Below are positions 25,212 through 34,155 of a DNA stretch of 64,000 nt, one piece after another (within the stretch, counting starts at the first letter, position 1; every line of letters begins with the position of its first letter). The translations under genes were made by a program, and so were the position numbers. The notes under the pieces are model-generated. The model did not search any database, was not told where the DNA came from, and was given only the letters and a program-made list of their open reading frames with translations. Location: the NCBI GenBank assembly GCA_964345215.1, contig CAYFQH010000003.1, positions 1-64,000 on the forward strand, given 5' to 3'. Source of the DNA: CAYFQH01 sp964345215 (GTDB taxonomy: Bacteria > Bacillota > Clostridia > Christensenellales > Aristaeellaceae).

Positions 25212-26210
25212 ATGATTACAAAGGCAACGGTGGTATACGGATTAGGAACAAACCCCTATGTAAACTTAAGCTTGGAACACGAACTTTTAGAAACCTTGGG
25301 GGAGAGCGAAATCATTTTATACCTGTGGCAAAATGCCCATACAGTGGTTATTGGCCGCAATCAAAATGCCTATAAAGAGTGCCATATCCAAAACCTACAA
25401 AAAGACGGCGGGCATTTAGCCCGCCGTCTTTCCGGTGGAGGTGCGGTATACCACGACTTAGGCAATTTAAACTTTACTTTTATTATGCCCCAAGAAAATT
25501 ATGACTTAACCAAGCAAACCCAGGTCATTGTGGAGGCTGTAAAAAGCTTTGGCCTTGAAGCCAAGCAAAGCGGCCGAAACGATATAACCGTAGACGATAA
25601 AAAATTCTCGGGCAACGCCTTTTACCAAAGCCAGGGCAAGGCCTATCACCATGGTACCCTGCTCATCAATGTAGACACCGGCGCCATGGGTAAATATTTA
25701 CAGGTGGATCAAAAAAAGATTGAATCCAAGGGGGTGGATTCCGTTAAAAGCCGGGTGGTCAACTTACAGGCTTTGAGCGGAGCTGTTACCGTTGAGGCTA
25801 TGTCTGAGGCCATGGTGAAGGCCTTTGAAAAGGTGTACAATTTGCCGGCAATGGAAAAAAAGCCCGATGGAAACAGTCTCAGCCTTCAGGTTAAAATTCA
25901 AAAATACGCCAGCAACCAGTGGCTTTTTGAAAACCCTTTCCCTTTTACCTGGCGGGATCATCAGCGTTTTACCTGGGGGGATTTGCTTTTGGAACTTCAA
26001 ATCGAAAAGGAAAAAATAATGGAAGCCCGGGCTTATTCCGATGCCATGGAGGAAGCCCTTATCAGGCAAATACCGCCTTTATTGCAAAACACCCCTCTTC
26101 GGGGGGAGGCCATTAAAGAAAAACTGCTGCCAATCAAAGAACAAAATCAGCAGATGTATCGTGATATTTTAACCATGGTTAAAGAAGAAAGCTTTTTTAA
26201 GGAGAAGTAG
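25212..26210 (+). CDS. lplA: Lipoate-protein ligase A
   Basis: 332 residues. Activates free lipoate with ATP and attaches it to GcvH. Motifs are LWQNAHTVVIGRNQNAYKE, RRLSGGGAVYHDLGNLNFTF and the lysine in DDKKFSGNAFYQ, with a C-terminal accessory domain (about 250-332). Start ATG 25212 uses GAGGA inside the end of gcvPB; the longer frame from 25191 is rejected. Its place inside the glycine cleavage operon links lipoate salvage to the H protein. Confidence 0.95.
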   Translation: MITKATVVYGLGTNPYVNLSLEHELLETLGESEIILYLWQNAHTVVIGRNQNAYKECHIQNLQKDGGHLARRLSGGGAVYHDLGNLNFTFIMPQENYDLTKQTQVIVEAVKSFGLEAKQSGRNDITVDDKKFSGNAFYQSQGKAYHHGTLLINVDTGAMGKYLQVDQKKIESKGVDSVKSRVVNLQALSGAVTVEAMSEAMVKAFEKVYNLPAMEKKPDGNSLSLQVKIQKYASNQWLFENPFPFTWRDHQRFTWGDLLLELQIEKEKIMEARAYSDAMEEALIRQIPPLLQNTPLRGEAIKEKLLPIKEQNQQMYRDILTMVKEESFFKEK

Positions 26211-26213
26211 CAA

Positions 26214-27605
26214 ATGATGTATCAGTGGATAATCATCGGCGCCGGCCCCGGGGGATACGAGGCGGCGATTCGTGCTGCCCAGCTGGGGCAAAAAGTACTG
26301 CTCATTGAAGAGAAACATATGGGAGGTACCTGTTTAAACCAGGGCTGTATCCCCACCAAAACCCTGCTGCACAGCGCCCAAAGCTATAAAGCCTTCAATG
26401 GGTTTGAGCAAATTGGCCTTCGGGTAGAAGGGGCCAGCTACGATTTGGCCAAAATATATGAGCGAAAAAATCAAGTGGTTGAAACCCTGCGAAATGGAGT
26501 GGAAAACCTGGTAAAGCAAAATAAAATTGATTTGGTTTTTGGCAAAGGCATTATCACAGGAGAAAAAGAGGTAACGGTGGATAACACCCCTTACACAGGG
26601 GCGCGGGTTATGATCGCCACCGGCTCGGTGCCTGCCCGTATTCCCATTCCCGGGGCGGATTCACCCTTGGTTATCACCAGCGATGAATTGTTGGCCGCCC
26701 CCTTTGAAAAAGAACACCTGCTGATTATCGGTGGCGGGGTTATCGGGGTAGAGTTTGCCAGTGTCTATTCCGCCCTAGGCAAACAGGTTACCATTATTGA
26801 GGGAATGGGCCGTATTCTCCCTTCTCTGGATAAAGAAATTAGCCAAAATACCGCCATGGTTCTTAAAAGAAGCGGGGTTAAAATAATCACCGGGGCCATG
26901 GTAAAACAAATTGAAGAAGAGGCTGATGGGGTTCTTTGTACCTTTGAAGCAAAAGGAAAAGAAGATGCTGTTAAGGCCGATGAGGTGCTTTTATCCGTAG
27001 GCCGCTGGGGGAACACCCAAGGGCTTTTTGCAAATGGGGTTTCACCTCAAACGGAAAAGGGGTATATCCAGGTGGATGATTTGGGGCAAACTTCCCTGCC
27101 ATGGCTATATGCCATTGGGGATGTAACCGGGGGTATTCAATTGGCCCACCGGGCCAGTGCCCAAGGTATTCACTGTGTTCAAATGGCCCTGGGGGAAGGA
27201 GACCCCGTTAATCAGCAGGCAGTGCCCGGCTGTGTGTACACCAAGCCCGAAATTGCCACCGTTGGCCTAACAGAAGAAGAGGCTCAAAATGAGGGTATTG
27301 AAACCTATGTCGGCAAGTATGTAATGAGCGGCAACGGCCGTACGTTAATTGAAATGGGCGACCGGGGCTTTATTAAGCTGGTATTTGATAAAAATACCGA
27401 TGCCCTGCTGGGAGCACACCTGATGTGCGAACGGGCAACGGATATGATTAACGAACTGACCTATGCCGTGGGCCAGGGGCTCACCAGGGAAGAACTGCTT
27501 GCTCCTATGCGCCCGCACCCCACTTTTAGTGAGGGAATTACTGAAGCCTTGGAGGCGGCGGTGGGCAGGTCCATTCATTCGGCACCGGCCCGCAAGGCCA
27601 GGTAG
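26214..27605 (+). CDS. lpdA: Dihydrolipoyl dehydrogenase (glycine cleavage L protein)
   Basis: 463 residues (or 462 from the next ATG at 26217). Reoxidises dihydrolipoyl-GcvH with NAD+. The FAD motif IIIGAGPGGYEAAIRAAQLG, the redox-active disulfide GGTCLNQGCIPTK, the NAD-binding GGGVIGVEFASVY and the active-site base RPHPTFSEG are all present. It completes the glycine cleavage set in one operon. A ribosome binding site AAGGAG lies in the lplA end. Confidence 0.96.
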   Translation: MMYQWIIIGAGPGGYEAAIRAAQLGQKVLLIEEKHMGGTCLNQGCIPTKTLLHSAQSYKAFNGFEQIGLRVEGASYDLAKIYERKNQVVETLRNGVENLVKQNKIDLVFGKGIITGEKEVTVDNTPYTGARVMIATGSVPARIPIPGADSPLVITSDELLAAPFEKEHLLIIGGGVIGVEFASVYSALGKQVTIIEGMGRILPSLDKEISQNTAMVLKRSGVKIITGAMVKQIEEEADGVLCTFEAKGKEDAVKADEVLLSVGRWGNTQGLFANGVSPQTEKGYIQVDDLGQTSLPWLYAIGDVTGGIQLAHRASAQGIHCVQMALGEGDPVNQQAVPGCVYTKPEIATVGLTEEEAQNEGIETYVGKYVMSGNGRTLIEMGDRGFIKLVFDKNTDALLGAHLMCERATDMINELTYAVGQGLTREELLAPMRPHPTFSEGITEALEAAVGRSIHSAPARKAR

Positions 27606-27640
27606 CCGGGAGCATTTATATTGATGTAAGGGGTTAAAGT

Positions 27641-28453
27641 ATGGAAAAATTATTACAAAGCCCGGTGCTAATGGCCTTAATCGGCACTGGGTTTACATTT
27701 TTAATGACCACTCTGGGGTCGGCCATGGTTTTCTTTTTCAAGGGGGACATGAACGATAAAGTTCAAAGGGTTTTTTTGGGTTTTGCTTCAGGGGTTATGA
27801 TTGCAGCCTCGGTGTGGTCCCTGCTTATTCCTGCTATTGATATGGCTGGCGAAGGCAGCTGGGTAAAGGCAGCCTGGGTGCCTGCGGCGGGGGGCTTTTT
27901 GCTGGGGGCGGCCTTCTTGTTTTTGCTGGATATTGTCATGCCCCACCTTCATAGCGATGGCCACTTAGAAGGGCCCCGCTCGTCTTTAAAACGTACCACC
28001 CTGCTTATGTCGGCGGTGACCCTTCACAATATTCCAGAAGGCATGGCTGTTGGCCTGGCTTTTGCCATGGCAGCCCAAAGCGGAGGCGGCCTGGCGGCCT
28101 ATTCCGGGGCTATTGCCCTGGCCCTAGGTATGGGCATTCAAAACTTCCCCGAAGGGGCGGCTATTTCACTCCCTTTGCGCCAGGAGGGGATGAGCCGGTT
28201 CAAGGCCTTTGTATACGGCAGCCTATCAGGCATTGTGGAGCCTGTTTTTGGGGTGCTGGCTGTGCTGGTTGCAGGCCAGGTAGCCCCTATTATGCCTTGG
28301 CTTTTGGCCTTTGCGGCAGGGGCCATGATCTATGTGGTGGTGGAGGAACTAATCCCTGCCGCCAACGGGGGAGAAGACCATAGCAATGCCGGTACCCTGG
28401 GGGTTATCGCCGGTTTTGTTATTATGATGGTTTTGGATGTGGCCTTAGGGTAG
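27641..28453 (+). CDS. ZIP-family divalent metal transporter
   Basis: 270 residues with about eight membrane helices. The ZIP signature metal-binding helices are visible: HNIPEGMAVGLAFA and IQNFPEGAAISLPL, with VVVEELIP nearer the end and a His-containing cytoplasmic loop (MPHLHSDGHLEG). This is the GufA/ZupT-like branch, importing zinc or other divalent metals. It follows lpdA by 35 bases with no terminator between them, so it may be the last gene of the glycine cleavage operon; a link to that pathway is not evident. Confidence 0.9.
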   Translation: MEKLLQSPVLMALIGTGFTFLMTTLGSAMVFFFKGDMNDKVQRVFLGFASGVMIAASVWSLLIPAIDMAGEGSWVKAAWVPAAGGFLLGAAFLFLLDIVMPHLHSDGHLEGPRSSLKRTTLLMSAVTLHNIPEGMAVGLAFAMAAQSGGGLAAYSGAIALALGMGIQNFPEGAAISLPLRQEGMSRFKAFVYGSLSGIVEPVFGVLAVLVAGQVAPIMPWLLAFAAGAMIYVVVEELIPAANGGEDHSNAGTLGVIAGFVIMMVLDVALG

Positions 28454-28544
28454 GGGGTCGTTTCATCCCCTGATAATACAAATAAAAATGTTTTACTCAT
28501 TTCATTTGGGGATGTTTGGGGATGTTTGCCAAGGCGATACCCTT

Positions 28545-28580
28545 AAAAGCCTCTGTTTTTTATTAAAAACAGAGGCTTTT
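28545..28580 (+). terminator. Rho-independent terminator of the glycine cleavage operon
   Basis: AAAAGCCTCTGTTTTT (28545-28560), four-base loop TATT, AAAAACAGAGGCTTTT (28565-28580). A 16-bp perfect stem, usable in both directions. Confidence 0.9.
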
Positions 28581-28581
28581 C

Positions 28582-28609
28582 TTGCCGAAGGAGAAAAATG
28601 TGTTATAAT
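28582..28609 (+). promoter_or_regulatory. Extended -10 promoter of the glycoside operon
   Basis: TTGCCG (28582-28587), 16 bases, TATAAT (28604-28609) with TGT just before it. It leaves a leader of about 210 bases before the GH1 gene; that leader contains a cre-like site and no supported gene. Confidence 0.6.
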
Positions 28610-28663
28610 TTGTGTACTTGATAAAGTCAGTTTATACAATATTTTATTTACTTTGTCATAAGG

Positions 28664-28677
28664 TGAACACGCTTACA
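28664..28677. promoter_or_regulatory. cre-like site (catabolite repression or LacI-family operator)
   Basis: TGAACACGCTTACA matches the CcpA consensus TGNAANCGNTNNCA at all but one defined position. It lies about 50 bases downstream of the predicted transcription start, a position where CcpA commonly blocks elongation. A pathway-specific LacI-family repressor could bind the same sequence. Confidence 0.5.
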
Positions 28678-28824
28678 ACTTATGTACTTGTAACGCTTTT
28701 TGACCAATGGCAGCCTGAATCTGTTGGAAAACCACTTATCAATAATAAGAATTTTAGGGGATCAAAACATCAACCATCAAAAATCTTTAAAGAGCAATAA
28801 CCCTAATTATAAAGGAGAAAACCG

Positions 28825-30111
28825 ATGAACACTTTTTCCTTAAAAAGCAATATGCTCCTAGGGGCGGCCAGTGCAGCTACCCAAATCGAGGGAGGAAGCT
28901 TAAATCATTCATGGAATGATTGGGCGGACAAGGGGCATATAAAAGATGGCACCAGCCCCAGGCGGGCTAACAATCACTGGCACCTTTGGCGGGAAGATAC
29001 CCGCCTTATGAAGGATATGGGGCTTCAAATTTGCCGGCTGGGCATTGAATGGGCCCGTATTCAGCCAAGGGAAGGGGTTTTTGACCAAGGGGTGATTGAC
29101 CGCTATATTGAAGAAATAAAGCTTTTACATAGTTATAACATAAAGCCCCTGGTAACCCTTCACCATTTTACCAACCCTATGTGGTTTGAGAAAAAGGGAG
29201 CTTTTACCAAGGCGGAAAACATCCCCTTGTTTATCTCCTTTATTCAAAAAGTGGTCGCCGCCTTTGGCGGGTTGGTGAACGAGTACATCACCATTAATGA
29301 GCCCAACGTATACGCCACCAACGGCTACTTTTTCGGCCAATGGCCCCCGGGGCAAAAGTCTTTTTTTAAAGCGGTTAAGGTCATGTCGGTTATGGCATCG
29401 GCCCATATTAAGAGCTACGAGGCCATTCATACCCTGCGTAAAAACATGGGCTTTACAGATACCAAGGTTAGTTTTGCTAACCATGTTAGGGTTTTTGACC
29501 CCAAAAACCCTAAAAATCCCCTCCACTGCCTGGCAGCCGGGTTAACGGAGCGGTTTTTTCAGGGCAGTTTAACCAAAGCCATGTGCCTGGGGGAATTTTC
29601 CTTCCCCATTACCAATGTGGATGGCCACAGACCCTCAACCTACTGCGATTTTATTGCTATCAACTACTACACCCGTTCTACCGTGTCCAAACTGGGGGAT
29701 GGGGTGAAGGCAGGAGTGCCTGTAAATGATTTAGGCTGGGAAATTTACCCCCAGGGCATGATACAATGCGCCCAGGCCCTGTATGATTTGTGCCCCTTGC
29801 CCATCTACATTACTGAAAACGGCACCTGCGATAATACCGATACTTTTAGAAGCCGTTACCTCTTTGACCATTTACAGGCCCTTTGCCAAAGCAGCCTGCC
29901 TATTGAGCGCTACTACCACTGGTGCTTTTGTGATAATTTTGAATGGATAGAAGGGGAAACACCCCGCTTTGGCCTTGTGGCTATTGATTATGAAAGCCAA
30001 AGGCGCACCGTTAAAAAAAGCGGTGAATTTTTTAGCGCCCTTATTCAAAAAGGCGGAGTTACCCAAGAACTGTATGATGAATATGTAAAAGATGAGACCT
30101 ACCATTATTAA
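28825..30111 (+). CDS. Glycoside hydrolase family 1 (beta-glucosidase/beta-galactosidase type)
   Basis: 428 residues. The acid/base Glu159 is in TINEPNVY and the nucleophile Glu331 in ITENGTC. GAASAATQIEGG at the N-terminus and DNFEWIEGETPRFG at the C-terminus are family signatures; the Glu in the latter favours free glycosides over 6-phosphoglycosides, as does the presence of a symporter rather than a PTS. No signal peptide is present, so the enzyme is cytoplasmic. It is somewhat short for the family. Ribosome binding site AAAGGAG. First gene of the GH1-GH13-GH36-GPH operon. Confidence 0.9.
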   Translation: MNTFSLKSNMLLGAASAATQIEGGSLNHSWNDWADKGHIKDGTSPRRANNHWHLWREDTRLMKDMGLQICRLGIEWARIQPREGVFDQGVIDRYIEEIKLLHSYNIKPLVTLHHFTNPMWFEKKGAFTKAENIPLFISFIQKVVAAFGGLVNEYITINEPNVYATNGYFFGQWPPGQKSFFKAVKVMSVMASAHIKSYEAIHTLRKNMGFTDTKVSFANHVRVFDPKNPKNPLHCLAAGLTERFFQGSLTKAMCLGEFSFPITNVDGHRPSTYCDFIAINYYTRSTVSKLGDGVKAGVPVNDLGWEIYPQGMIQCAQALYDLCPLPIYITENGTCDNTDTFRSRYLFDHLQALCQSSLPIERYYHWCFCDNFEWIEGETPRFGLVAIDYESQRRTVKKSGEFFSALIQKGGVTQELYDEYVKDETYHY

Positions 30112-30153
30112 TTAAATGGCCAATATGGGCTTTATAGAAAAAAGGTGATGAAC

Positions 30154-31767
30154 ATGAAAAAATGGTGGCAGGAACGGGTGGTTTATCAAATTTACCCCCG
30201 CAGCTTTCAAGATTCAAACGGCGATGGCATCGGCGATATTCCCGGTATTATTTCAAGGCTGGATGCGTTAAAGGATTTAGGCATTGGGGTAATCTGGCTG
30301 TCCCCGGTATACCAATCCCCTGGGGCGGATAACGGCTACGACATCAGCGATTATAAGGCCATTGACCCCATTTTTGGTACCATGGCTGACATGGACAGGC
30401 TTTTTATAGAGGCTGAAAAGCGTGATATTAAAATTATCATGGACTTGGTCATCAACCACACCTCCGATGAGCATGAGTGGTTTAAACAAAGCCGGGATAA
30501 AAACAGCCCCTACCGGGATTACTATATTTGGCGCCCCGGCCGGGAAGGAGGGAAACCGCCCAACAACTGGACAGGCTTTTTTGCCGGGGAAACCTGGGAA
30601 TACGATGAACAGAGCGGGGAGTATTACCTTCACCTTTTCGATAAAAAACAGCCTGATTTAAACTACCATAACCCCAAAGTTATTGAGGAAGTGAAGGATA
30701 TTCTTCGCTTTTGGCTTGATAAGGGGGCGGCGGGCTTTCGCTGCGATGTAATTAACATCATCTACAAAACCACTTTAGATGACGGCAAGCGAAGCTTTAT
30801 TGTACAAGGGCTGGAACACTATAAATCCCAGGAGGGAAACCACCGTATCCTAAAGGCGTTACGCAGCGAAGTGCTGGATCAGTACGATTGCTTTACTGTT
30901 GGGGAAACAGTGATGGTGGATTTGGAGGAAGCCAAGCTTTTATGCGAGCCTGAGCATAAAGAGCTGGATATGGTTTTTTACTTTGACCACCTGGAAGTAG
31001 ACAGGCGGGTGGCCCGGTATATCCCCAAAAAATTCAAGGCCAAAAAACTGTTGGAAGTGGTTACGAAATGGCAGCAAGGCCTTACCTGGAACGCCTTTTA
31101 TTGGGAAAATCATGATCAGCCCCGCATTGTATCCCACTATGGGGATGAAGGGCAGTATTGGGAGCAGAGCGCCAAGCTTTTGGCTACCATGCAATTTACC
31201 ATGGGGGGCACCTTGTTTATGTACCAAGGGCAGGAAATTGCCATGACCAACTTTGATTTTACCAGCCTAGCCCAGGTAGATGATGTAGAAAGCCATAACA
31301 TTAACGCTTTTGCCAAAAGGCTGGGCCTGCCTAAAAGGCTCAGGTGGAAATGGCTTAAAATCTCCTCCCGGGATAACGGGCGCACCCCCATGCAGTGGAA
31401 CAGCGGCCCAGGGGCAGGCTTTACCACCGGCACCCCTTGGCTGGGTATTAACCAAAACCATAAAACCATTAATTACCAAGAACAGAAGGACCGGGCCAGC
31501 TCGGTGCTTAACTACTATAAAAAGCTCATTGCCCTGCGTAAAAATACCCCGGCACTTATTTACGGCACCTTTATTCCCCTGTTTGCCAAGGGTTCCGTTA
31601 TTGCCTATAGCCGTAAGTGGGAAGAGGAAGAGTACGTTGTTCTGCTAAATTTTTCATCAAAACCGGCCAAGGCGGAATTTGCAGGGGCTGTGTATATTGG
31701 CAACACAGGCGCTAAGTACTTTAGCGGCAGCCTTGGGCCCTGGGAGGCCGTGGTTTTAAAACGATAA
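30154..31767 (+). CDS. GH13 alpha-glucosidase (oligo-1,6-glucosidase-like)
   Basis: 537 residues. N-terminal WWQERVVYQIYPRSFQDSNGDGIGD is typical of oligo-1,6-glucosidases, sucrose isomerases and related alpha-glucosidases. Catalytic residues: Asp198 in GFRCDV, Glu251 in TVGET, Asp321 in WENHDQPR. It lacks a secretion signal and should split imported alpha-glucosides. ATG 30154 is preferred over GTG 30145 and ATG 30148 because AAAGG lies at better distance. The exact linkage cannot be read from sequence. Confidence 0.9.
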   Translation: MKKWWQERVVYQIYPRSFQDSNGDGIGDIPGIISRLDALKDLGIGVIWLSPVYQSPGADNGYDISDYKAIDPIFGTMADMDRLFIEAEKRDIKIIMDLVINHTSDEHEWFKQSRDKNSPYRDYYIWRPGREGGKPPNNWTGFFAGETWEYDEQSGEYYLHLFDKKQPDLNYHNPKVIEEVKDILRFWLDKGAAGFRCDVINIIYKTTLDDGKRSFIVQGLEHYKSQEGNHRILKALRSEVLDQYDCFTVGETVMVDLEEAKLLCEPEHKELDMVFYFDHLEVDRRVARYIPKKFKAKKLLEVVTKWQQGLTWNAFYWENHDQPRIVSHYGDEGQYWEQSAKLLATMQFTMGGTLFMYQGQEIAMTNFDFTSLAQVDDVESHNINAFAKRLGLPKRLRWKWLKISSRDNGRTPMQWNSGPGAGFTTGTPWLGINQNHKTINYQEQKDRASSVLNYYKKLIALRKNTPALIYGTFIPLFAKGSVIAYSRKWEEEEYVVLLNFSSKPAKAEFAGAVYIGNTGAKYFSGSLGPWEAVVLKR

Positions 31768-31779
31768 GGAGGGGATAAG

Positions 31780-34125
31780 GTGATTCACTTTGAGAACAGG
31801 GTTTTTAAACTGCAAAGCCAAAACACCAGCTACTGGTTTCAAATTGGCCCTTTTGGGCATTTGGAACATATTTACTATGGCCGAAAGCTGCCCCTTGATC
31901 AGCCCATCAAGCCCCTTGCCCTAAAAAGTACAGCTATGCTGGGCAGCAGTGTAATGTATGATAAAAGCAATGCCACATATTCCCTTGATAAAATTTGCCT
32001 GGAATGGGCAGGCATCGGCAAGGGGGACTACCGCAACCCCCCGGCAGAAATAAAAATGCCCGATGGCACCTACACGGCGGATTTTGTGTACCAAAGCCAT
32101 CGAGTAGTAAAGGGGCCTGTGGCCATGGAGGGCTTGCCCGGTGCCTATGGGAAGGAGGAGGATTGCCAAACGTTGATTATTACACTGACGGATGAAAGCA
32201 ATCAGGTAACCCTTCTTCTATACTATGGGGTTTATGGTAAAACCGATGTGATTACCCGCCGTGCGGTGATTGAAAACGGTAATGAAAGGCCTCTGGTTAT
32301 CCGCAAGCTGTTAAGCTTTAGCGTAGATATGGCTAATGACAATTATCACCTGGTTACCTTTAATGGGGGCTGGATTAAAGAAGGGCATAAGCAAATCGAA
32401 AAACTGGGCTATGGTATCAAGGTGAATGCTTCCACTACGGGGGACAGCAGCAACCGCCATAACCCCGGCTTTTTGCTGGCGGCCCGGGGAGCCAGCGAAA
32501 ACCAAGGTAATGTATATGGCTTTAACCTGATATACAGCGGCAACCATTATGGGGCAGTAGAACTGAGCAACCATGATTTACTGCGGGTACAGCTGGGCAT
32601 TAACCCCCACTGTTTTGAATGGGTGTTAAACCAAGGGGAGGCCTTCGAAACCCCCGAGGCTTTTATGACCTTCTCCCATCAAGGGTATAACGGCCTAAGC
32701 CACCATTTTCACGATTTTATAAACAACCACCTTGTTCGGGGGGATTGGAAGGACAAAGAACGTCCGGTTCTTTTAAACAACTGGGAAGCCTTTTTTTTTG
32801 AATTTACCCAGGGAAAATTATTAAATCTTGCCCGCCGCGGCCAAAAGCTGGGGATGGAACTGTTTGTATTGGATGATGGCTGGTTTATTGGCCGAAACAG
32901 CGATAAGGCAGGGCTTGGAGATTATGAAGTAAACCGTAAAAAGCTGCCCCGGGGGCTTAGGGGGTTTTCCAAGGAGATACATGATTTAGGGCTTCTCTTT
33001 GGCCTTTGGTTCGAGCCTGAAATGGTGAATGAGGATAGCAATTTATACCGTGCTCACCCAGAATATGCCCTTCAAACCCCAGGCAAAAAACCGGCTCTGG
33101 GGCGTAACCAGCTGGTGTTGGATTTATGCAACCCAGCAGTAAGGGATTACATAGTCGATAAGGTTACCCATATTTTAGACAGCTGCCAAATCGACTATGT
33201 AAAGTGGGATTATAACCGCCACATCAGCGATGGCTGCTCTTTGGTGCTCCAAAACCAAGGGGAGTTTTTTCACCGATACATTTTGGGGCTATATGATGTC
33301 CTCAGCCGTATTTTTTTGCCCCGGCCTCATATTCTTTTTGAAAGCTGCTCCAGTGGCGGCAACCGTTTTGATCCGGGGATGCTTTGTTTTTCTCCCCAAA
33401 TTTGGACTTCTGATGATACGGATCCCATTGAGAGGCTGAGCATCCAAGGGGGCTTAAGCTATCTTTATCCCCCCTCTACCATGGGAGCACATGTGTCCGA
33501 GGCCCCGCATCAGCAAACCCTGCGGGACACACCCCTTAGTACCCGCTTTAATGTAGCGGCTTTTGGCTGTTTGGGCTATGAAATGGATGTAAAATACCTT
33601 ACTAAAGTAGAAAAAAACGAAGTGAAAAGGCAAGTTGCCTTTTACAAGAAACATCGTAGAACCTTGCAGTATGGCCGCTTTTGGCGGGGTGAAACCTTTA
33701 AAGCCAACAAAGTGGTGTGGCATAGTGTAGAACAAAACCAAAAGGAGGCCATCAGCGGATTTTTCCAAACCCAGGCTACCGCCAGCGAAGGCTTTGACCG
33801 CTTACGCCTTTTAGGTCTTAACCCGGGGAAAAAATATACCCTTAAAACCCGGCCCCAAAGCCTTTTTATTAAACGCTTTGGGGGGCTGGTAAAGCATATT
33901 TTACCCATTGCCCTAAACCCCCAGGGCCTGGTGTTGCGCACCGCCAATAAACGGTATGCCTTAACCGACTGTGTGGAGGAGTACGTGGCTTATGGGCAAA
34001 CCCTTATGGAGGGTGTTCAGCTGAATAACCAGTTTGTGGGCAGCTACTATAATAATCAAACCCGCTTATTAGGGGATTTTGGCTCAAACCTGTACCTTGC
34101 CCGGGAAATGGGAGAAAACAACTAA
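31780..34125 (+). CDS. GH36 alpha-galactosidase
   Basis: 781 residues, GTG start preceded by AAGGAGGGG. A beta-rich N-terminal domain is followed by the catalytic barrel: VLDDGWF, the nucleophile Asp477 in YVKWDYNRH, ESCSSGGNRFD, and the acid/base Asp in WTSDDTDP (545/546). The length and motif spacing match Gram-positive AgaA-type enzymes acting on melibiose, raffinose and stachyose. No signal peptide is seen. Cotranscribed with the other glycosidases and the symporter. Confidence 0.93.
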   Translation: MIHFENRVFKLQSQNTSYWFQIGPFGHLEHIYYGRKLPLDQPIKPLALKSTAMLGSSVMYDKSNATYSLDKICLEWAGIGKGDYRNPPAEIKMPDGTYTADFVYQSHRVVKGPVAMEGLPGAYGKEEDCQTLIITLTDESNQVTLLLYYGVYGKTDVITRRAVIENGNERPLVIRKLLSFSVDMANDNYHLVTFNGGWIKEGHKQIEKLGYGIKVNASTTGDSSNRHNPGFLLAARGASENQGNVYGFNLIYSGNHYGAVELSNHDLLRVQLGINPHCFEWVLNQGEAFETPEAFMTFSHQGYNGLSHHFHDFINNHLVRGDWKDKERPVLLNNWEAFFFEFTQGKLLNLARRGQKLGMELFVLDDGWFIGRNSDKAGLGDYEVNRKKLPRGLRGFSKEIHDLGLLFGLWFEPEMVNEDSNLYRAHPEYALQTPGKKPALGRNQLVLDLCNPAVRDYIVDKVTHILDSCQIDYVKWDYNRHISDGCSLVLQNQGEFFHRYILGLYDVLSRIFLPRPHILFESCSSGGNRFDPGMLCFSPQIWTSDDTDPIERLSIQGGLSYLYPPSTMGAHVSEAPHQQTLRDTPLSTRFNVAAFGCLGYEMDVKYLTKVEKNEVKRQVAFYKKHRRTLQYGRFWRGETFKANKVVWHSVEQNQKEAISGFFQTQATASEGFDRLRLLGLNPGKKYTLKTRPQSLFIKRFGGLVKHILPIALNPQGLVLRTANKRYALTDCVEEYVAYGQTLMEGVQLNNQFVGSYYNNQTRLLGDFGSNLYLAREMGENN

Positions 34126-34155
34126 ACAAAAAAAGAAAAAGGAAGGAATGGCCCT

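Noticed and set aside
28505..28524. Two tandem copies of TTTGGGGATG after the ZIP transporter gene
   Set aside because: Only two short units between a stop codon and a terminator; no sign of a functional repeat array.
28612..28800. A 62-codon frame in the leader of the glycoside operon
   Set aside because: No ribosome binding site, no recognisable family, and it overlaps the cre-like site in what looks like untranslated leader.
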